From Alistipes muris (lineage in GTDB: Bacteria; Bacteroidota; Bacteroidia; Bacteroidales; Rikenellaceae), in NCBI RefSeq assembly GCF_943193205.1, contig NZ_CALPDD010000010.1:1-64000 (forward strand): DNA of 64,000 nucleotides, read 5' to 3'. A model generated the notes under the pieces. The model was given only the letters and a program-made list of their open reading frames with translations, ran no database searches and was not told where the DNA came from. The translations under genes and the position numbers were made by a program. Positions 16,808 to 26,701 of this stretch are shown here, in pieces. How positions within the stretch are numbered: position 1 is the first letter of the stretch; each line of letters opens with the position of its first letter.

Positions 16808-17812
16808 TTATTTCACCAGCTCCTGCCAAATCAGCGCCGAAGCGCCGAGGATGGCGGCGTTCTTGCTCTGAATGCCGCTCGGGAGCAGTTTGACCTTGTT
16901 CTTGAAGGTGAACATCATGTTCTCCTCCATGTACCACTGCGTAGGCTCGAAAATCAGCTTGCCCGCTTTCGACAGACCGCCGAACAGGAAAATCGCTTCG
17001 GGCGAAGTGATGGTCACCACGTCGGCCAGCGCCCGGCCCAGCATTTCGCCCGTGTAGCGGAACGCCTCCTTGGCCACGGCGTCGCCCTGCTCGGCCGCCA
17101 CCGAAATCATCGAAGCGTCGAGGTCGGTGAACGCGATGTCGCGCAGCTTGCTCGGCTCGCTCATCGTAGCCATGAGCTCGAAAACCGTGCGCTTGATACC
17201 CGTGGCCGACACGTAGGCTTCCAGACAGCCGCGGCGCCCGCAGCCGCACTGACGGCCGTTGCGCTCGACGCACACATGGCCGAACTCTCCGGCAAAACCG
17301 TCGTGGCCGTAAATCATCTCGCCGTTGGAGACGAACCCCGACCCCAGGCCCGTGCCGAGCGTAATCATGACGAAATCGCGCATGCCCCGGGCATTGCCGT
17401 AGACCATCTCGCCGATAGTCGCGGCGTTCGCATCGTTGGTCATCAGCGTGCGCGCCCCGTTGAAGCACTTGGCAATATCGTCGACCAGCGGGAACACGCG
17501 GCGGCTCTCGTCGGGGTTCTTCTCGCCCTCGCGGAACTTCCACAGGTTGGCCGGATTCTCGATCGTGCCGCGGTGGTAGTTGGCGTTGGGGGCTCCGATG
17601 CCGATGCCCGTGAGCTCGTACTCGAACGACAGGCTGTCGGCCAGCGCCCGCATCGCTTCGCAGAGGTCGCGCACGTAGGCGGGATAGTCGTCGAAATAAG
17701 GATATTTTTTAGTTGAAATGACCGATTCGGCGTAGAGGTCGCCCTGCTCGTCGACAAGTCCGAAAGCCGTGTTGATGCCCCCGATGTCGATTCCGATAGC
17801 CAGTTTTTTCAT
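16808..17812 (-). CDS. ROK-family sugar kinase (glucokinase-like)
   Basis: 334 residues. The N-terminal phosphate-binding loop is GIDIGGINTAFGLVDE. The ROK signature and zinc site are GEFGHVCV followed by QCGCGRRGCLEAYVS (about residue 190). TLGTGLGSGFV is the second nucleotide-binding motif. ROK kinases phosphorylate glucose, fructose, N-acetylmannosamine or related sugars with ATP. The length and absence of an N-terminal helix-turn-helix fit a kinase rather than a ROK repressor, but the exact sugar cannot be read. It is a single gene with its own promoter (17847-17877) and terminator. Confidence 0.9.
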   Translation of the reverse strand: MKKLAIGIDIGGINTAFGLVDEQGDLYAESVISTKKYPYFDDYPAYVRDLCEAMRALADSLSFEYELTGIGIGAPNANYHRGTIENPANLWKFREGEKNPDESRRVFPLVDDIAKCFNGARTLMTNDANAATIGEMVYGNARGMRDFVMITLGTGLGSGFVSNGEMIYGHDGFAGEFGHVCVERNGRQCGCGRRGCLEAYVSATGIKRTVFELMATMSEPSKLRDIAFTDLDASMISVAAEQGDAVAKEAFRYTGEMLGRALADVVTITSPEAIFLFGGLSKAGKLIFEPTQWYMEENMMFTFKNKVKLLPSGIQSKNAAILGASALIWQELVK

Positions 17813-17846
17813 GGGAAAGATAAGATTGTGTTTGGATTTGCTATTT

Positions 17847-17877
17847 CAAAGGTAAGCAAAAATTCGGGAACTTCAAA
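17847..17877 (-). promoter_or_regulatory. Promoter of the ROK kinase gene
   Basis: On the minus strand TTTG (17874-17877), 19 bases, TACCTTTG (17847-17854): a full consensus match 35 bases before the start codon. Confidence 0.8.
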
Positions 17878-17886
17878 CTTTTTCGC

Positions 17887-17894
17887 TATTTTTG
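17887..17894 (+). promoter_or_regulatory. -7 box for the polyprenyl synthase gene
   Basis: TATTTTTG with TTCG 20 bases upstream (17863-17866, one mismatch). It implies an untranslated leader of about 90 bases that contains the dispersed repeat at 17906-17969. Confidence 0.6.
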
Positions 17895-17905
17895 GAGCCG
17901 ATTAT

Positions 17906-17969
17906 GAACGTTTTCGATAAGCCGAGGGCAGAGACCGCTGGCGGGCTTTGCCGAGGCGAGAAAACCTGC
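17906..17969. repeat. Dispersed repeat (gataagccgag ... gccgaggcgag)
   Basis: Starts gaacgttttcgataagccgag and ends gccgaggcgagaaaacctgc, with a variable middle. A second copy at 30527-30594 lies inside FISUMP element copy 2. Here it falls in the leader of the polyprenyl synthase gene. Confidence 0.7.
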
Positions 17970-17991
17970 ATGTAAATGAACCTACGGAAAC

Positions 17992-18963
17992 ATGTACACG
18001 AACGAGCAGCTGCAAACCCTTATCGAGAATTACCTGGCGCAGACCGAGTTTCCCGCCGAACCGGAACTCCTCTACGCCCCCATCGCCTATTCGCTCTCCG
18101 GCGGGGGCAAGCGCCTGCGCCCCATGCTGGTGCTGCTGGCGCACGCCGTTTTCGCCGACAACGTCCAGCAGGCCCTCCCGGCCGCAGGGGCCGTCGAGGT
18201 GTTCCACAACTTCACCCTGCTGCACGACGACATCATGGACAACGCCGCCATCCGCCGCGGCAAACCCTCGGTCTTCGCCAAGTGGGGGCAGAACGTGGCC
18301 ATTCTCTCAGGCGACGCCATGCTGATCTACGCCTACCGGCTGCTGTGCGGACTGCCCGCCGACAAGCTCCCGCAGGTGCTTGCCACGTTCGACGACATGG
18401 CGCTCGAAGTATGCGAGGGACAGCAGTACGACATGGATTTCGAGAAGAAGCAGAAAGTTTCGGTCGTCGAATACATGCACATGATCGAACTGAAGACCTC
18501 CGCCCTGCTCGCCGGGTCGGTGCTCATCGGGGCCCTGCTGGGCGGCGCTTCGGAGAACGACTGCCGCAAGCTCCGGCGTTTCGCCATCGAGCTGGGGCTC
18601 GCGTTCCAGCTGCAGGACGACCTGCTGGACAGCTACGGCGACGAACGCCTGGGCAAGGCCATCGGCGGCGACATCCTGGAGGGCAAGAAAACCTATCTGA
18701 TGGTCACGGCCATGAGCCGCGCCGACGAAGCCACGCGCAACGAGCTGCGCAGCCTGCTGGCCGACAGCAAGATGCCGGCCGAGCGGAAAATCGCCGCCGT
18801 GAAAGCCATCTACGACCGGCTCGACGTGCCCCATCTGACCGAACAGCAAATCGAACTGCGTTTCGAGCGGGCGCTGGCCCAGCTGGAGACCCTTTCGGCC
18901 GACCCGGCCCGCACCGCGCCCCTGCGCGAATTCGCCGCCGGACTGATGGGCAGAAACAAATAA
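17992..18963 (+). CDS. Polyprenyl (farnesyl/geranylgeranyl-type) diphosphate synthase
   Basis: 323 residues of the trans-isoprenyl synthase fold. The first aspartate-rich motif is LLHDDIMD (DDIMD at residues 79-83), the second is LQDDLLD (about residues 205-211), and GGGKRLRP lies at 38-45. It condenses isopentenyl diphosphate with allylic diphosphates, in the cytoplasm. Chain length cannot be fixed from sequence alone. It could serve menaquinone side-chain or undecaprenyl precursor supply, and ispE in the same window supplies the upstream MEP pathway. The leader contains a dispersed repeat. An A+T-rich arm pair separates it from the next gene. Confidence 0.92.
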   Translation: MYTNEQLQTLIENYLAQTEFPAEPELLYAPIAYSLSGGGKRLRPMLVLLAHAVFADNVQQALPAAGAVEVFHNFTLLHDDIMDNAAIRRGKPSVFAKWGQNVAILSGDAMLIYAYRLLCGLPADKLPQVLATFDDMALEVCEGQQYDMDFEKKQKVSVVEYMHMIELKTSALLAGSVLIGALLGGASENDCRKLRRFAIELGLAFQLQDDLLDSYGDERLGKAIGGDILEGKKTYLMVTAMSRADEATRNELRSLLADSKMPAERKIAAVKAIYDRLDVPHLTEQQIELRFERALAQLETLSADPARTAPLREFAAGLMGRNK

Positions 18964-18982
18964 TTTATAATTAAAAATTCAT

Positions 18983-19061
18983 AATTCACAATCAGAAGCC
19001 TGCAATTAAAACGTTTTAGCAAAGTCCGTCCCGCTAAATCATGAATTCTGAATTGTGAATT
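18983..19061. repeat. Inverted A+T-rich arms with AAACGTTTT core
   Basis: aattcacaatcag (18983-18995) pairs with ctgaattgtgaatt (19048-19061) with one base gap. The ~52-bp core contains attaaaacgttttagc (19005-19020), the palindrome found in the FISUMP elements. Confidence 0.6.
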
Positions 19062-19075
19062 CCACATTGAACGCA

Positions 19076-20326
19076 ATGCTGCGCAGCGACATCGAAATCA
19101 TGGCCCCGGTAGGCTCCTACGAGGCCCTGGCGGCCGCCATCCAGGCGGGCGCCGACTCGGTCTACTTCGGCATCGGACAGCTCAACATGCGGTCGGCCTC
19201 GGCGGCCAACTTCACCCCCGACGACCTGGCCCGCATCGTCGCCATCGCCCATGAAGCAGGGCTGAAAGCCTATCTGACGGTCAACACCGTCGTCTACGAG
19301 GAAGAGATAGCCACCGTCCACGAGGTCATCGACCGCGCCAAGGCCGAGGGGGTCGATGCCATCATCGCCACCGACATGGCCGCCATCCTCTATGCCCGCC
19401 GCGTGGGGGTCGAGGTCCACATTTCGACCCAGAGCAACATCTCTAACTCCGAAGCCGTCAAGTTCTTTTCGCAGTGGGCCGACACGGTGGTGCTGGCGCG
19501 CGAACTGACGCTGGAGCAGGTGGCGCGCATCCACCGCGAAATCGCCGAGAACGACATCCGCGGCCCGCGGGGCGAGCTGGTCGAAATCGAAATGTTCGCC
19601 CACGGAGCGCTCTGCATGTCGATTTCGGGCAAGTGCTACCTTTCGCTCTACGAAACGGGCTGCTCGGCCAACCGCGGCGCCTGCCGCCAGCTGTGCCGCC
19701 GCAAATATACCGTCACCGACCAGGAGACCGGGGCGGCGCTGGACGTCGACGGGCAATACGTACTCTCGCCCAAGGACCTCTGCACCATCGACTTCCTCGA
19801 CCGCTTCGTCGCCGCGGGGGTCCGGGTCCTCAAAATCGAAGGACGCGCCCGGGGCGCCGAATACGTCAAGCGCGTGGTCGAGTGCTACAACCGGGCCCTG
19901 CGCGCCATCGAAGCAGGAACTTATACGCCCGAATTCGCCGCCGGGCTCAAGGAGCGGCTGCAAACGGTTTTCAACCGCGGATTCTGGGAGGGCTACTACG
20001 CCGGGCGCCCCGTCGCCGAACACAGCACCCACTACGGTTCGGCCGCCACACGGCGCAAGGTCTATGTGGGCAAGGTGACGAACTTCTTCAAGAAACTCTC
20101 CGTGGCCGAAGTCCTTGTCGAAGCGGCCCCGCTGCATGCAGGCGAAGAAATCTTCTTCATGGGACCGACTACGGGCGTAGCCGAACAGCGGCTCGACGAA
20201 CTCCACGGCCCCGACGGCACGCCCGTGCCCTCCGTCGTGCAGGGACAACTGTGCGCCATCCATACGCCCGGACTGATCCGCCGCGGCGACCGGCTCTACA
20301 AGTTCGAGAAGTCCGCCGAAGACTGA
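19076..20326 (+). CDS. U32 family peptidase-like protein (TrhP/YegQ type)
   Basis: 416 residues from the ATG at 19076 (MLRSDIEIMAPVGSY). A GTG seven codons upstream lies inside an A+T-rich repeat arm and is unlikely to be used. The family signature is seen in EIEMFAHGALCMSISGKCYL with the cysteine cluster GCSANRGACRQLCRRKY, followed by SPKDLCTIDFLDRFVAAGV. U32 proteins of this type act in prephenate-dependent 5-hydroxyuridine tRNA modification (TrhP) and often carry an Fe-S cluster; others are annotated as collagenases on weak grounds. The gene is flanked by polyprenyl synthase and secA, with no functional link visible. Confidence 0.88.
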   Translation: MLRSDIEIMAPVGSYEALAAAIQAGADSVYFGIGQLNMRSASAANFTPDDLARIVAIAHEAGLKAYLTVNTVVYEEEIATVHEVIDRAKAEGVDAIIATDMAAILYARRVGVEVHISTQSNISNSEAVKFFSQWADTVVLARELTLEQVARIHREIAENDIRGPRGELVEIEMFAHGALCMSISGKCYLSLYETGCSANRGACRQLCRRKYTVTDQETGAALDVDGQYVLSPKDLCTIDFLDRFVAAGVRVLKIEGRARGAEYVKRVVECYNRALRAIEAGTYTPEFAAGLKERLQTVFNRGFWEGYYAGRPVAEHSTHYGSAATRRKVYVGKVTNFFKKLSVAEVLVEAAPLHAGEEIFFMGPTTGVAEQRLDELHGPDGTPVPSVVQGQLCAIHTPGLIRRGDRLYKFEKSAED

Positions 20327-20403
20327 CAATCAGAGAGTAACATAATTTTCCACCTGTCTGCCGACCTCCGCAACCGAAGTTGGCACAAAATTGCCTGTGC
20401 CTG

Positions 20404-20435
20404 CTTGGCGGTTTGAAAAGAAATCACTACTTTTG
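20404..20435 (+). promoter_or_regulatory. Promoter of secA
   Basis: CTTG (20404-20407), 20 bases, TACTTTTG (20428-20435), 42 bases before the secA ATG. The -33 box has one mismatch. Confidence 0.65.
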
Positions 20436-20477
20436 TAAGATTTCGTACTCCGGAAACTTCCGCAAACAGAACAACCT

Positions 20478-23400
20478 ATGGATATAGTTGCCAGTCTTAT
20501 CAAGATGGTCTTCGGCTCGAAAGCCGACAAGGACCGCAAGGAAATCGAGCCTTACATTCAGAAAATCAAGGCCGTATACCCCGAAATCGAGGCACTCTCG
20601 AACGACGGGCTGCGCGCCCGCAGCGAGGAGCTGAAGCGCCGCATCGCCGACTACATCGCCGCTGACGAAGCCCGCATCGCCGAACTGCGCGCCCAGCTTG
20701 AAAAACCAGAGACGACGCTCGGCGAAAAGGAGAAGATTTCCAAGGAAATCGACGAACTGACCAAGCGCATCGACGACCGCATCGAAGAGAAGCTCGACGA
20801 GATTCTGCCCGAAGCGTTCGCCATCATGAAAGACACGGCGCGCCGCTTCGCCCAGAACGAGACGGTCGAGGTGACGGCCAACGACTTCGACCGCGAACTG
20901 GCCGCAACGAAAGATTTCGTGCGCATCGAGGGTGACAAGGCCGTCTATGCGACCCACTGGCTTGCGGGCGGCAACGACGTGAAGTGGGACATGATCCACT
21001 ACGACGTGCAGCTCTTCGGCGGCGTGGTGCTCCACAAGGGCAAAATCGCCGAGATGGCCACGGGCGAGGGCAAGACCCTTGTCGCGACGCTCCCCGTGTT
21101 CCTCAACGCGCTGGCCAAGAAAGGCGTGCACTTAGTGACGGTCAACAACTACCTGGCCAAGCGAGACAGCGAATGGATGGGCCCCATGTACGAGTTCCAC
21201 GGCCTGTCGGTGGCCTGCATCGACGACACGCAGCCCAACTCCGACGCCCGCCGCGACGCCTACATGGCCGACATCACTTTCGGCACCAACAACGAATACG
21301 GCTTCGACTACCTGCGCGACAACATGGCTTCGTCGCCCAAAGACCTCGTGCAGCGCAAGCACCACTTCGCCATTGTCGACGAGGTCGACTCGGTGCTCAT
21401 CGACGACGCCCGCACGCCGCTCATCATCTCGGGCCCCGTGCCCAAGGGCGAGGACCAGCTCTTCGAGCAGTACCGCCCGGCCATCGAAAACCTCTACAAC
21501 CTCCAGAAGAACCTGGTCACGGCGCTGCTGGCCGAAGCGCGCCAGCTTATCGCCGAGGGCAAGAACGACGAAGGCGGCGTGAAGCTCTACCGCACGCACA
21601 AGGGACTGCCCAAGTACAAGCCGCTCATCAAATACCTCTCGGAACAGGGCATCAAGGCGCTGATGCAGAAGACCGAAAACGTCTACATGCAGGACAACAA
21701 CCGCCGCATGCCCGAGATCACGGACGACCTCTACTTCGTCATCGACGAGAAACTCAACTCCGTGGAACTCACCGACAAAGGCCACGAAGCGCTCTCGAAA
21801 TACTTCAACGAAGACGGGTTCTTCGTCCTGCCCGACATCGGGTCGGAGGTCGCCGAGTTGGAAAAGAGCGACCTCACGGCCGAGGAGCGGGCGCAGAAGC
21901 GCGACGCGGTCATCAACGACTACTCGGTCAAGTCGGAACGCGTCCACACCGTCCACCAGCTTCTGAAAGCCTACGCCATGTTCGAGAAGGACATCGAATA
22001 TGTGGTGATGGACAACAAGGTGAAGATCGTCGACGAACAGACGGGCCGCATTCTCGAAGGGCGTCGCTACTCCGACGGCCTGCACCAGGCTATCGAAGCC
22101 AAGGAACATGTCAAGGTCGAAGCCGCGACGCAGACCTTTGCGACCATCACGCTGCAGAACTACTTCCGCATGTACCACAAGCTGGGCGGCATGACGGGTA
22201 CGGCCGAGACCGAAGCCTCGGAATTCTGGTCGATCTACAAACTCGACGTCGTAGTCATCCCCACGAACCGCCCGGTCATCCGCGACGACCGTGAGGACCT
22301 GATCTACAAGACCAAACGCGAAAAATACAACGCCGTCATCGAAGAAATCGTGCGGCTCGTCGGCGAGGGCCGCCCGGTGCTGGTCGGCACCACCTCGGTC
22401 GAGATTTCGGAGCTGCTGAGCCGCATGCTCAAACTCCGCGGCATCAAACACAACGTACTGAACGCCAAACAACACCAGTTAGAAGCCCAGGTCGTGGCCG
22501 AAGCCGGACGCGCCGGGCAGGTGACCATCGCCACCAACATGGCGGGCCGCGGTACCGACATCAAGCTCACGCCCGAAGTCAAGCAGGCCGGAGGTCTGGC
22601 CATCATCGGCACCGAACGCCACGAAAGCCGCCGTGTCGACCGCCAGCTGCGCGGACGCGCCGGACGCCAGGGCGACCCGGGTTCGTCGCAGTTCTTCGTC
22701 TCGCTCGAAGACGATCTGATGCGTCTGTTCGGCTCGGGCCGCATCGCCGCCATGATGGACCGCATGGGGCTCAAGGAGGGCGAAGTAATCCAGGCAGGCA
22801 TGATGACGCGCGCCATCGAACGGGCCCAGAAAAAGGTCGAGGAGAACAACTTCGGCATCCGCAAGCGCCTGCTGGAGTACGACGACGTGATGAACTCGCA
22901 GCGCGAAGTCATCTACACGCGCCGCCGCCACGCCCTCTACGGCGAGCGGGTCGAAATCGACCTCAACAACATCATGTACGACTTCGCCGACAACTTCGTG
23001 GAGACGCACGAAGGCTGCGACTTCGAGGACTTCCGGTTCGAGCTGATCCGCGAAATATCGGTCGAACCGACCTTCGATGCGCAGACCTACGAAGACGCGA
23101 AGCCCGCCCAGCTGGCCGAACTGCTCGTCGCCGACATCCGCGCCGCCTACGAACGCCGCGCCAAGGCCGTGGCCGACACGGTGCGGCCCGTCATGCAGCG
23201 CATCTACGAGGACAAGAAAGACCAGCTCGACAGCAACATCTATTTCCCCATCACCGACGGCCACTTGGGCTACAACGTGCCGGTCAACCTGCGCCGCTGC
23301 AAGGAGAGCGACGGGGCCGAAATCTACAAGGTCTTCTCCAAGGTGGTCATGTTCACCACCATCGACGACGCATGGCGCGAACACCTGCGCGAGATGGACG

Positions 23401-23771
23401 ACCTGCGCCAGAGCGTGCAGAACGCCACCTACGAACAGAAGGACCCGCTGCTGATCTACAAGTTCGAGTCGTTCGGGCTTTTCTCCAAGATGCTCATCGA
23501 GGTCAACCGCGACGTGCTGGCCGTGCTGAACAAGGCTTATATTCCGACACGCGACCAGAACGCCGAAGCCGTGCAGCGCGAGCGTCAGCAGCGCGCCAAG
23601 GTCGACGTCAACAAGTTGCAGGCCTCGCGCATGCAGGCCGCCGCACAGGCCGGACAGGGCGAGAAGCAGAAGCCCATGCCCGTCCACGTCGAGAAAAAGG
23701 TGGGCCGCAACGACCCCTGCCCCTGCGGTTCGGGCAAGAAGTACAAGAACTGCCACGGAAAAGGGATGTAA
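20478..23771 (+). CDS. secA: Protein translocase ATPase SecA
   Basis: 1,097 residues, longer than the E. coli protein (901) but normal for Bacteroidota, which carry insertions. SecA drives Sec-dependent export through SecYEG. Walker A is [14 protein letters not shown] (near residue 195), the Walker B region is [16 protein letters not shown], and the second nucleotide-binding fold has [12 protein letters not shown] and [20 protein letters not shown]. The C-terminus ends in the zinc-binding SEC-C motif [19 protein letters not shown] used for SecB or ribosome contacts. It has its own promoter. The dCMP deaminase gene follows after one base. Confidence 0.98.
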   Translation: MDIVASLIKMVFGSKADKDRKEIEPYIQKIKAVYPEIEALSNDGLRARSEELKRRIADYIAADEARIAELRAQLEKPETTLGEKEKISKEIDELTKRIDDRIEEKLDEILPEAFAIMKDTARRFAQNETVEVTANDFDRELAATKDFVRIEGDKAVYATHWLAGGNDVKWDMIHYDVQLFGGVVLHKGKIAEMATGEGKTLVATLPVFLNALAKKGVHLVTVNNYLAKRDSEWMGPMYEFHGLSVACIDDTQPNSDARRDAYMADITFGTNNEYGFDYLRDNMASSPKDLVQRKHHFAIVDEVDSVLIDDARTPLIISGPVPKGEDQLFEQYRPAIENLYNLQKNLVTALLAEARQLIAEGKNDEGGVKLYRTHKGLPKYKPLIKYLSEQGIKALMQKTENVYMQDNNRRMPEITDDLYFVIDEKLNSVELTDKGHEALSKYFNEDGFFVLPDIGSEVAELEKSDLTAEERAQKRDAVINDYSVKSERVHTVHQLLKAYAMFEKDIEYVVMDNKVKIVDEQTGRILEGRRYSDGLHQAIEAKEHVKVEAATQTFATITLQNYFRMYHKLGGMTGTAETEASEFWSIYKLDVVVIPTNRPVIRDDREDLIYKTKREKYNAVIEEIVRLVGEGRPVLVGTTSVEISELLSRMLKLRGIKHNVLNAKQHQLEAQVVAEAGRAGQVTIATNMAGRGTDIKLTPEVKQAGGLAIIGTERHESRRVDRQLRGRAGRQGDPGSSQFFVSLEDDLMRLFGSGRIAAMMDRMGLKEGEVIQAGMMTRAIERAQKKVEENNFGIRKRLLEYDDVMNSQREVIYTRRRHALYGERVEIDLNNIMYDFADNFVETHEGCDFEDFRFELIREISVEPTFDAQTYEDAKPAQLAELLVADIRAAYERRAKAVADTVRPVMQRIYEDKKDQLDSNIYFPITDGHLGYNVPVNLRRCKESDGAEIYKVFSKVVMFTTIDDAWREHLREMDDLRQSVQNATYEQKDPLLIYKFESFGLFSKMLIEVNRDVLAVLNKAYIPTRDQNAEAVQRERQQRAKVDVNKLQASRMQAAAQAGQGEKQKPMPVHVEKKVGRNDPCPCGSGKKYKNCHGKGM

Positions 23772-23772
23772 G

Positions 23773-24210
23773 GTGGGTTACAACGAAGAAAAACAGCGGC
23801 AGCTGGACATGCGCTACCTGCGCATGGCGCGCATCTGGGCCGAGAATTCCTATTGCGTGCGGCGCAAGGTCGGGGCGCTGATCGTCAAGGACAAGATGAT
23901 TATCTCCGACGGCTACAACGGCACCCCCTCGGGTTTCGAGAACATCTGCGAGGACGAGGAGGGCAGGACCAAGCCCTATGTCCTCCACGCCGAAGCCAAC
24001 GCCATCACCAAGGTGGCCAAGAGCGCCAACAACTGCGACGGCTCAACACTCTACATCACCGCCGCACCGTGTCTCGAATGCTCGAAGCTCATCATCCAGG
24101 CCGGTATCCGGCGCGTCGTTTACAGCGAGGATTACCGTTCGGAGGAGGGGTTGAACCTGCTGCGCAAGGTCGGCATCGAATGCGTACAGTATTCCGCCGA
24201 CACACTTTGA
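23773..24210 (+). CDS. dCMP deaminase (ComEB family)
   Basis: 145 residues beginning with GTG one base after the secA stop, so the two genes are probably co-transcribed. The zinc site is HAEANAI (near residue 74) with PCLECSKLI (near residue 98). The allosteric insertion CEDEEGRTKPYVLHAE is typical of dCMP deaminases, which turn dCMP into dUMP for thymidylate synthesis. The GTG start is supported by the N-terminus of homologues (YNEEKQRQLDMRYL); an internal ATG further in would cut the first helix. Confidence 0.92.
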   Translation: MGYNEEKQRQLDMRYLRMARIWAENSYCVRRKVGALIVKDKMIISDGYNGTPSGFENICEDEEGRTKPYVLHAEANAITKVAKSANNCDGSTLYITAAPCLECSKLIIQAGIRRVVYSEDYRSEEGLNLLRKVGIECVQYSADTL

Positions 24211-24224
24211 CAAATTCCGCATCC

Positions 24225-24956
24225 ATGAAGCGTATCGTCATCGTCGGGGCTACCTCGGGGCTGGGGCAGGAAGTGGCCCGGCTCTGCATCGGCGCAGGCT
24301 GGCGCGTGGGAGCCGCAGGCCGGAATGCCGAGGCCCTCGCACAGCTCAAGGCACTGGCACCCGCCCAGGTCGAAACCGCAGTCATCGACGTCACACGCGA
24401 CGATGCCCCGCAGCAGCTCGCCGAGCTGGCCGGGCGTTTGGGCGGCATGGACATCTACTTCCACACCTCCGGCATCGGCAAGCGCAACACCGAACTGACG
24501 CCCGACATCGAGCTGGCCACGCTCCGCACGAACGGCGAAGGCTTCGTGCGTATGGTGACTGCCGCGTTCGGCTGGTTCCGCGCACACGGAGGCGGTCATA
24601 TCGCCGTCGTCAGTTCGGTCGCAGGCACCCGCGGGCTGGGTTCGGCCCCGGCCTACTCTGCCACCAAGCGGATGCAGAACACCTACATCGACGCCCTCGC
24701 GCAGCTCGCGCGCATGGAAAAGCTGCCCATCCGTTTCACCGACATCCGCCCCGGATTCGTTGCTACACCGTTGCTTTCGGGCGACGACTATCCGCTGCTC
24801 ATGCAGCCCGGACCGGTCGCCCGGCGCATTTTCCGCGCCATCCGGCAGCGCAGGCGCCGCATTGTCATCGACAGGCGTTATGCCGTGCTCGTATTTTTCT
24901 GGAAGTTGATTCCCGCCTGGCTGTGGGAGCGGCTTCCGGTTCGCAAAAACGCCTGA
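24225..24956 (+). CDS. Short-chain dehydrogenase/reductase
   Basis: 243 residues from the ATG at 24225. The Rossmann glycine motif is GATSGLGQEVA (residues 8-18), the catalytic serine region is VVSSVAG, and the YSATK motif supplies the Tyr and Lys. The C-terminal ~30 residues are hydrophobic (VLVFFWKLIPAWLWE), suggesting contact with the membrane as in several SDRs acting on lipids or sterols. The substrate is not evident. It lies 14 bp after the dCMP deaminase, and a terminator hairpin follows. Confidence 0.88.
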   Translation: MKRIVIVGATSGLGQEVARLCIGAGWRVGAAGRNAEALAQLKALAPAQVETAVIDVTRDDAPQQLAELAGRLGGMDIYFHTSGIGKRNTELTPDIELATLRTNGEGFVRMVTAAFGWFRAHGGGHIAVVSSVAGTRGLGSAPAYSATKRMQNTYIDALAQLARMEKLPIRFTDIRPGFVATPLLSGDDYPLLMQPGPVARRIFRAIRQRRRRIVIDRRYAVLVFFWKLIPAWLWERLPVRKNA

Positions 24957-24978
24957 TTTCCGTTGGACGGAAGATAGA

Positions 24979-25010
24979 AAAACGAGATGTGCCGGAGTGC
25001 ATCTCGTTTT
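24979..25010. terminator. Bidirectional terminator
   Basis: aaaacgagatg and catctcgtttt form an 11 bp stem with A and T tracts on both sides, between the convergent SDR and HxlR genes. Confidence 0.8.
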
Positions 25011-25032
25011 CAGTTGTGCGGCGGGTCCGGAT

Positions 25033-25356
25033 TCAGCCGTTCTTCTCAGCCCATTCGAGCAGCTGCCGCAGCAGCGGCACCAGCGAACCGCCTTTCGGCG
25101 TCAGCGCATACTCCACCCGCGGCGGCACCTCGGGGTAGACCGTGCGGGCCACCAAGCCCGCCTGCTCCAGGTCGCGCACCGTGGCGGCCAGCATCCGTTC
25201 CGAGATTCCGCCCGGCACGGCCCGCGTCAGGGAACTGAAACGCAACACGCCCCGTTCGTCCAAGGTCAGCAGGACCAGCAATGCCCAGCGGCTGCCGAAA
25301 CGCTCGAACAGCGCGCATGCAGGCGACAATGCAGAATTGTTTTCCATTTTTTTCAT
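25033..25356 (-). CDS. HxlR-family winged-helix regulator
   Basis: About 107 residues from ATG at 25356 (MKKMENNSALSPACALFERF); a second ATG three codons on is equally possible, and the open frame extends 18 codons upstream without homologous character. HxlR features are the N-terminal cysteine region, RWALLVLLTL, LRFSSLTRAVPGGISERML and RTVYPEVPPRVEYALTPKG, the wing. Such dimers usually respond to electrophiles or redox signals through the N-terminal cysteine and control a neighbouring oxidoreductase. The radical SAM gene (25476) is divergent and could be the target. Confidence 0.88.
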   Translation of the reverse strand: MKKMENNSALSPACALFERFGSRWALLVLLTLDERGVLRFSSLTRAVPGGISERMLAATVRDLEQAGLVARTVYPEVPPRVEYALTPKGGSLVPLLRQLLEWAEKNG

Positions 25357-25475
25357 CCATACAACCGCTTCGGATTCAGCGAAACTATCCTCCGCGTAAG
25401 TAGCTGACACGCAGGTGCGTTCTTGTTTCGCACGCCGAATCGGTCTATCTTGCAGCCTACAAAATTACAAAAATT

Positions 25476-26372
25476 ATGACCGACTTGGTACAACAGCATT
25501 TCACGGGCACCGTCTGGCGCCCGCCCTACGAAGCCCATTCCGTCCTGTTGCAGGCGACGGTCGGCTGCACGCACCACGCCTGCAAATTCTGTTCGCTCTA
25601 CGGCGACCTGCGTTTCCGCCTTTCGCCCCCGGAGGAAATCGAGGCCGACCTGCGAAGCATCGCACGCTGCCAGCCGCGCGCCCGGCGTCTCTTTCTGGTC
25701 GGTGCCAACCCTTTCGTGCTGAGTTTCAACCGTCTCGTAACGTTGGCCGACCGCATCCGCGACTTCCTGCCCAGAGTGCAGACCATCGGCATGTTCGCCC
25801 GGGTGACGGACATCGCTACCAAGAGCGATGCCGAGCTGCGCGAACTGCGTGCCCGCGGCATCACGGGGCTGACCATCGGCACCGAAACGGGCGACGAACC
25901 CTCCCTCGCATTCATGCACAAGGGCCACACGGCGGCCGACACGCTGACGCAGTGCCGGCGGCTCGACGCGGCGGGCATCGAATACTATTTCACCTACATG
26001 ACGGGGCTGGCGGGCGCCGGAAACGGACTGCGGGCGGCCGATGCAACGGCGGCGCTTTTCAACCGCCTGCATCCTTATATCATAGGCATCGTCTCGCTGA
26101 CGCTCTTTCCCGAAGCTCCGCTGGCCGCCGACGTCGCCGCCGGGCGGTTCGTCGAAGCCGGAGAGCGGGAGCGACTCGAAGAACTCCGCGCATTCATCGC
26201 CGCCCTCACCGTTCCCGCCACCTTGATGGGCCACACCGTGTCGAACACCGTGCCGCTGCTCGGGCGCCTGCCCGAAGACCGTGCCCGCCTGCTCCGCGAA
26301 CTCGACGACGCCCTGGCCCGTTTCGACGAATCGGACCTCGCCGCCTACCGCCGCGGCATCGGCCACCTGTGA
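25476..26372 (+). CDS. Radical SAM protein
   Basis: 298 residues. The cluster motif is GCTHHACKFC with cysteines at 31, 36 and 39 (CX4CX2C), a spacing shared with Elp3-like and other radical SAM enzymes that read G-C-(S/T)-H-x-x-C-x-F-C. ITGLTIGTETGDEPSLAFMH follows at the SAM/barrel region. It is close to a single radical SAM domain, with no SPASM or B12 domain, so the substrate is unknown. It is transcribed away from the HxlR regulator and ends at a hairpin shared with the convergent winged-helix gene. Confidence 0.88.
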   Translation: MTDLVQQHFTGTVWRPPYEAHSVLLQATVGCTHHACKFCSLYGDLRFRLSPPEEIEADLRSIARCQPRARRLFLVGANPFVLSFNRLVTLADRIRDFLPRVQTIGMFARVTDIATKSDAELRELRARGITGLTIGTETGDEPSLAFMHKGHTAADTLTQCRRLDAAGIEYYFTYMTGLAGAGNGLRAADATAALFNRLHPYIIGIVSLTLFPEAPLAADVAAGRFVEAGERERLEELRAFIAALTVPATLMGHTVSNTVPLLGRLPEDRARLLRELDDALARFDESDLAAYRRGIGHL

Positions 26373-26382
26373 CCGCGGCACA

Positions 26383-26415
26383 AAAAAGCGCTTCCGACGG
26401 TCCGGAGCGCTTTTT
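26383..26415. terminator. Bidirectional terminator
   Basis: aaaaagcgcttccg and cggagcgcttttt pair with one bulged base. It lies between the convergent radical SAM and winged-helix genes. Confidence 0.8.
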
Positions 26416-26419
26416 CAAA

Positions 26420-26701
26420 CTACATGTTCAGGTATTCCTTCAAGGTCTCCACATACTCCTCGAAAGCCCGGCGCCCGGCCGCGGTCACCCGGCAGAGCGT
26501 CCGCGTCTTCTTGCCGACGAATCCTTTTTCCACCTCGATATACCCGGCTGCCGAGAGCTTGTCGAGCTGGACGCTGAGGTTTCCGGCGGTGGCGCCGGTC
26601 TTTTCACGGAGATAGACGAAGTCCGCTTCGGCAAGGTTCATCAGCACGGACATGACCGCCAGCCGCAGCTGCGAATGAAGCAGCGGGTCAAGCTCTTTCA
26701 T
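26420..26701 (-). CDS. Winged-helix transcriptional regulator
   Basis: 93 residues of the MarR/ArsR-like winged-helix type found as a single small domain: HSQLRLAVMSVLMNLAEADFVYLREKTGATAGNLS is the recognition region, and YIEVEKGFVGKKTRTLCRVT is the wing. There is no ligand domain. It overlaps the end of the membrane-protein gene by 14 bp on the same strand, so the two form one unit. A perfect palindrome in the operon promoter is a plausible binding site, which would make the pair autoregulated. Confidence 0.85.
   Translation of the reverse strand: MKELDPLLHSQLRLAVMSVLMNLAEADFVYLREKTGATAGNLSVQLDKLSAAGYIEVEKGFVGKKTRTLCRVTAAGRRAFEEYVETLKEYLNM

Noticed and set aside
19055..19075. GTG start for the U32 peptidase gene
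   Set aside because: It lies in an A+T-rich repeat arm; ATG at 19076 matches the family N-terminus.
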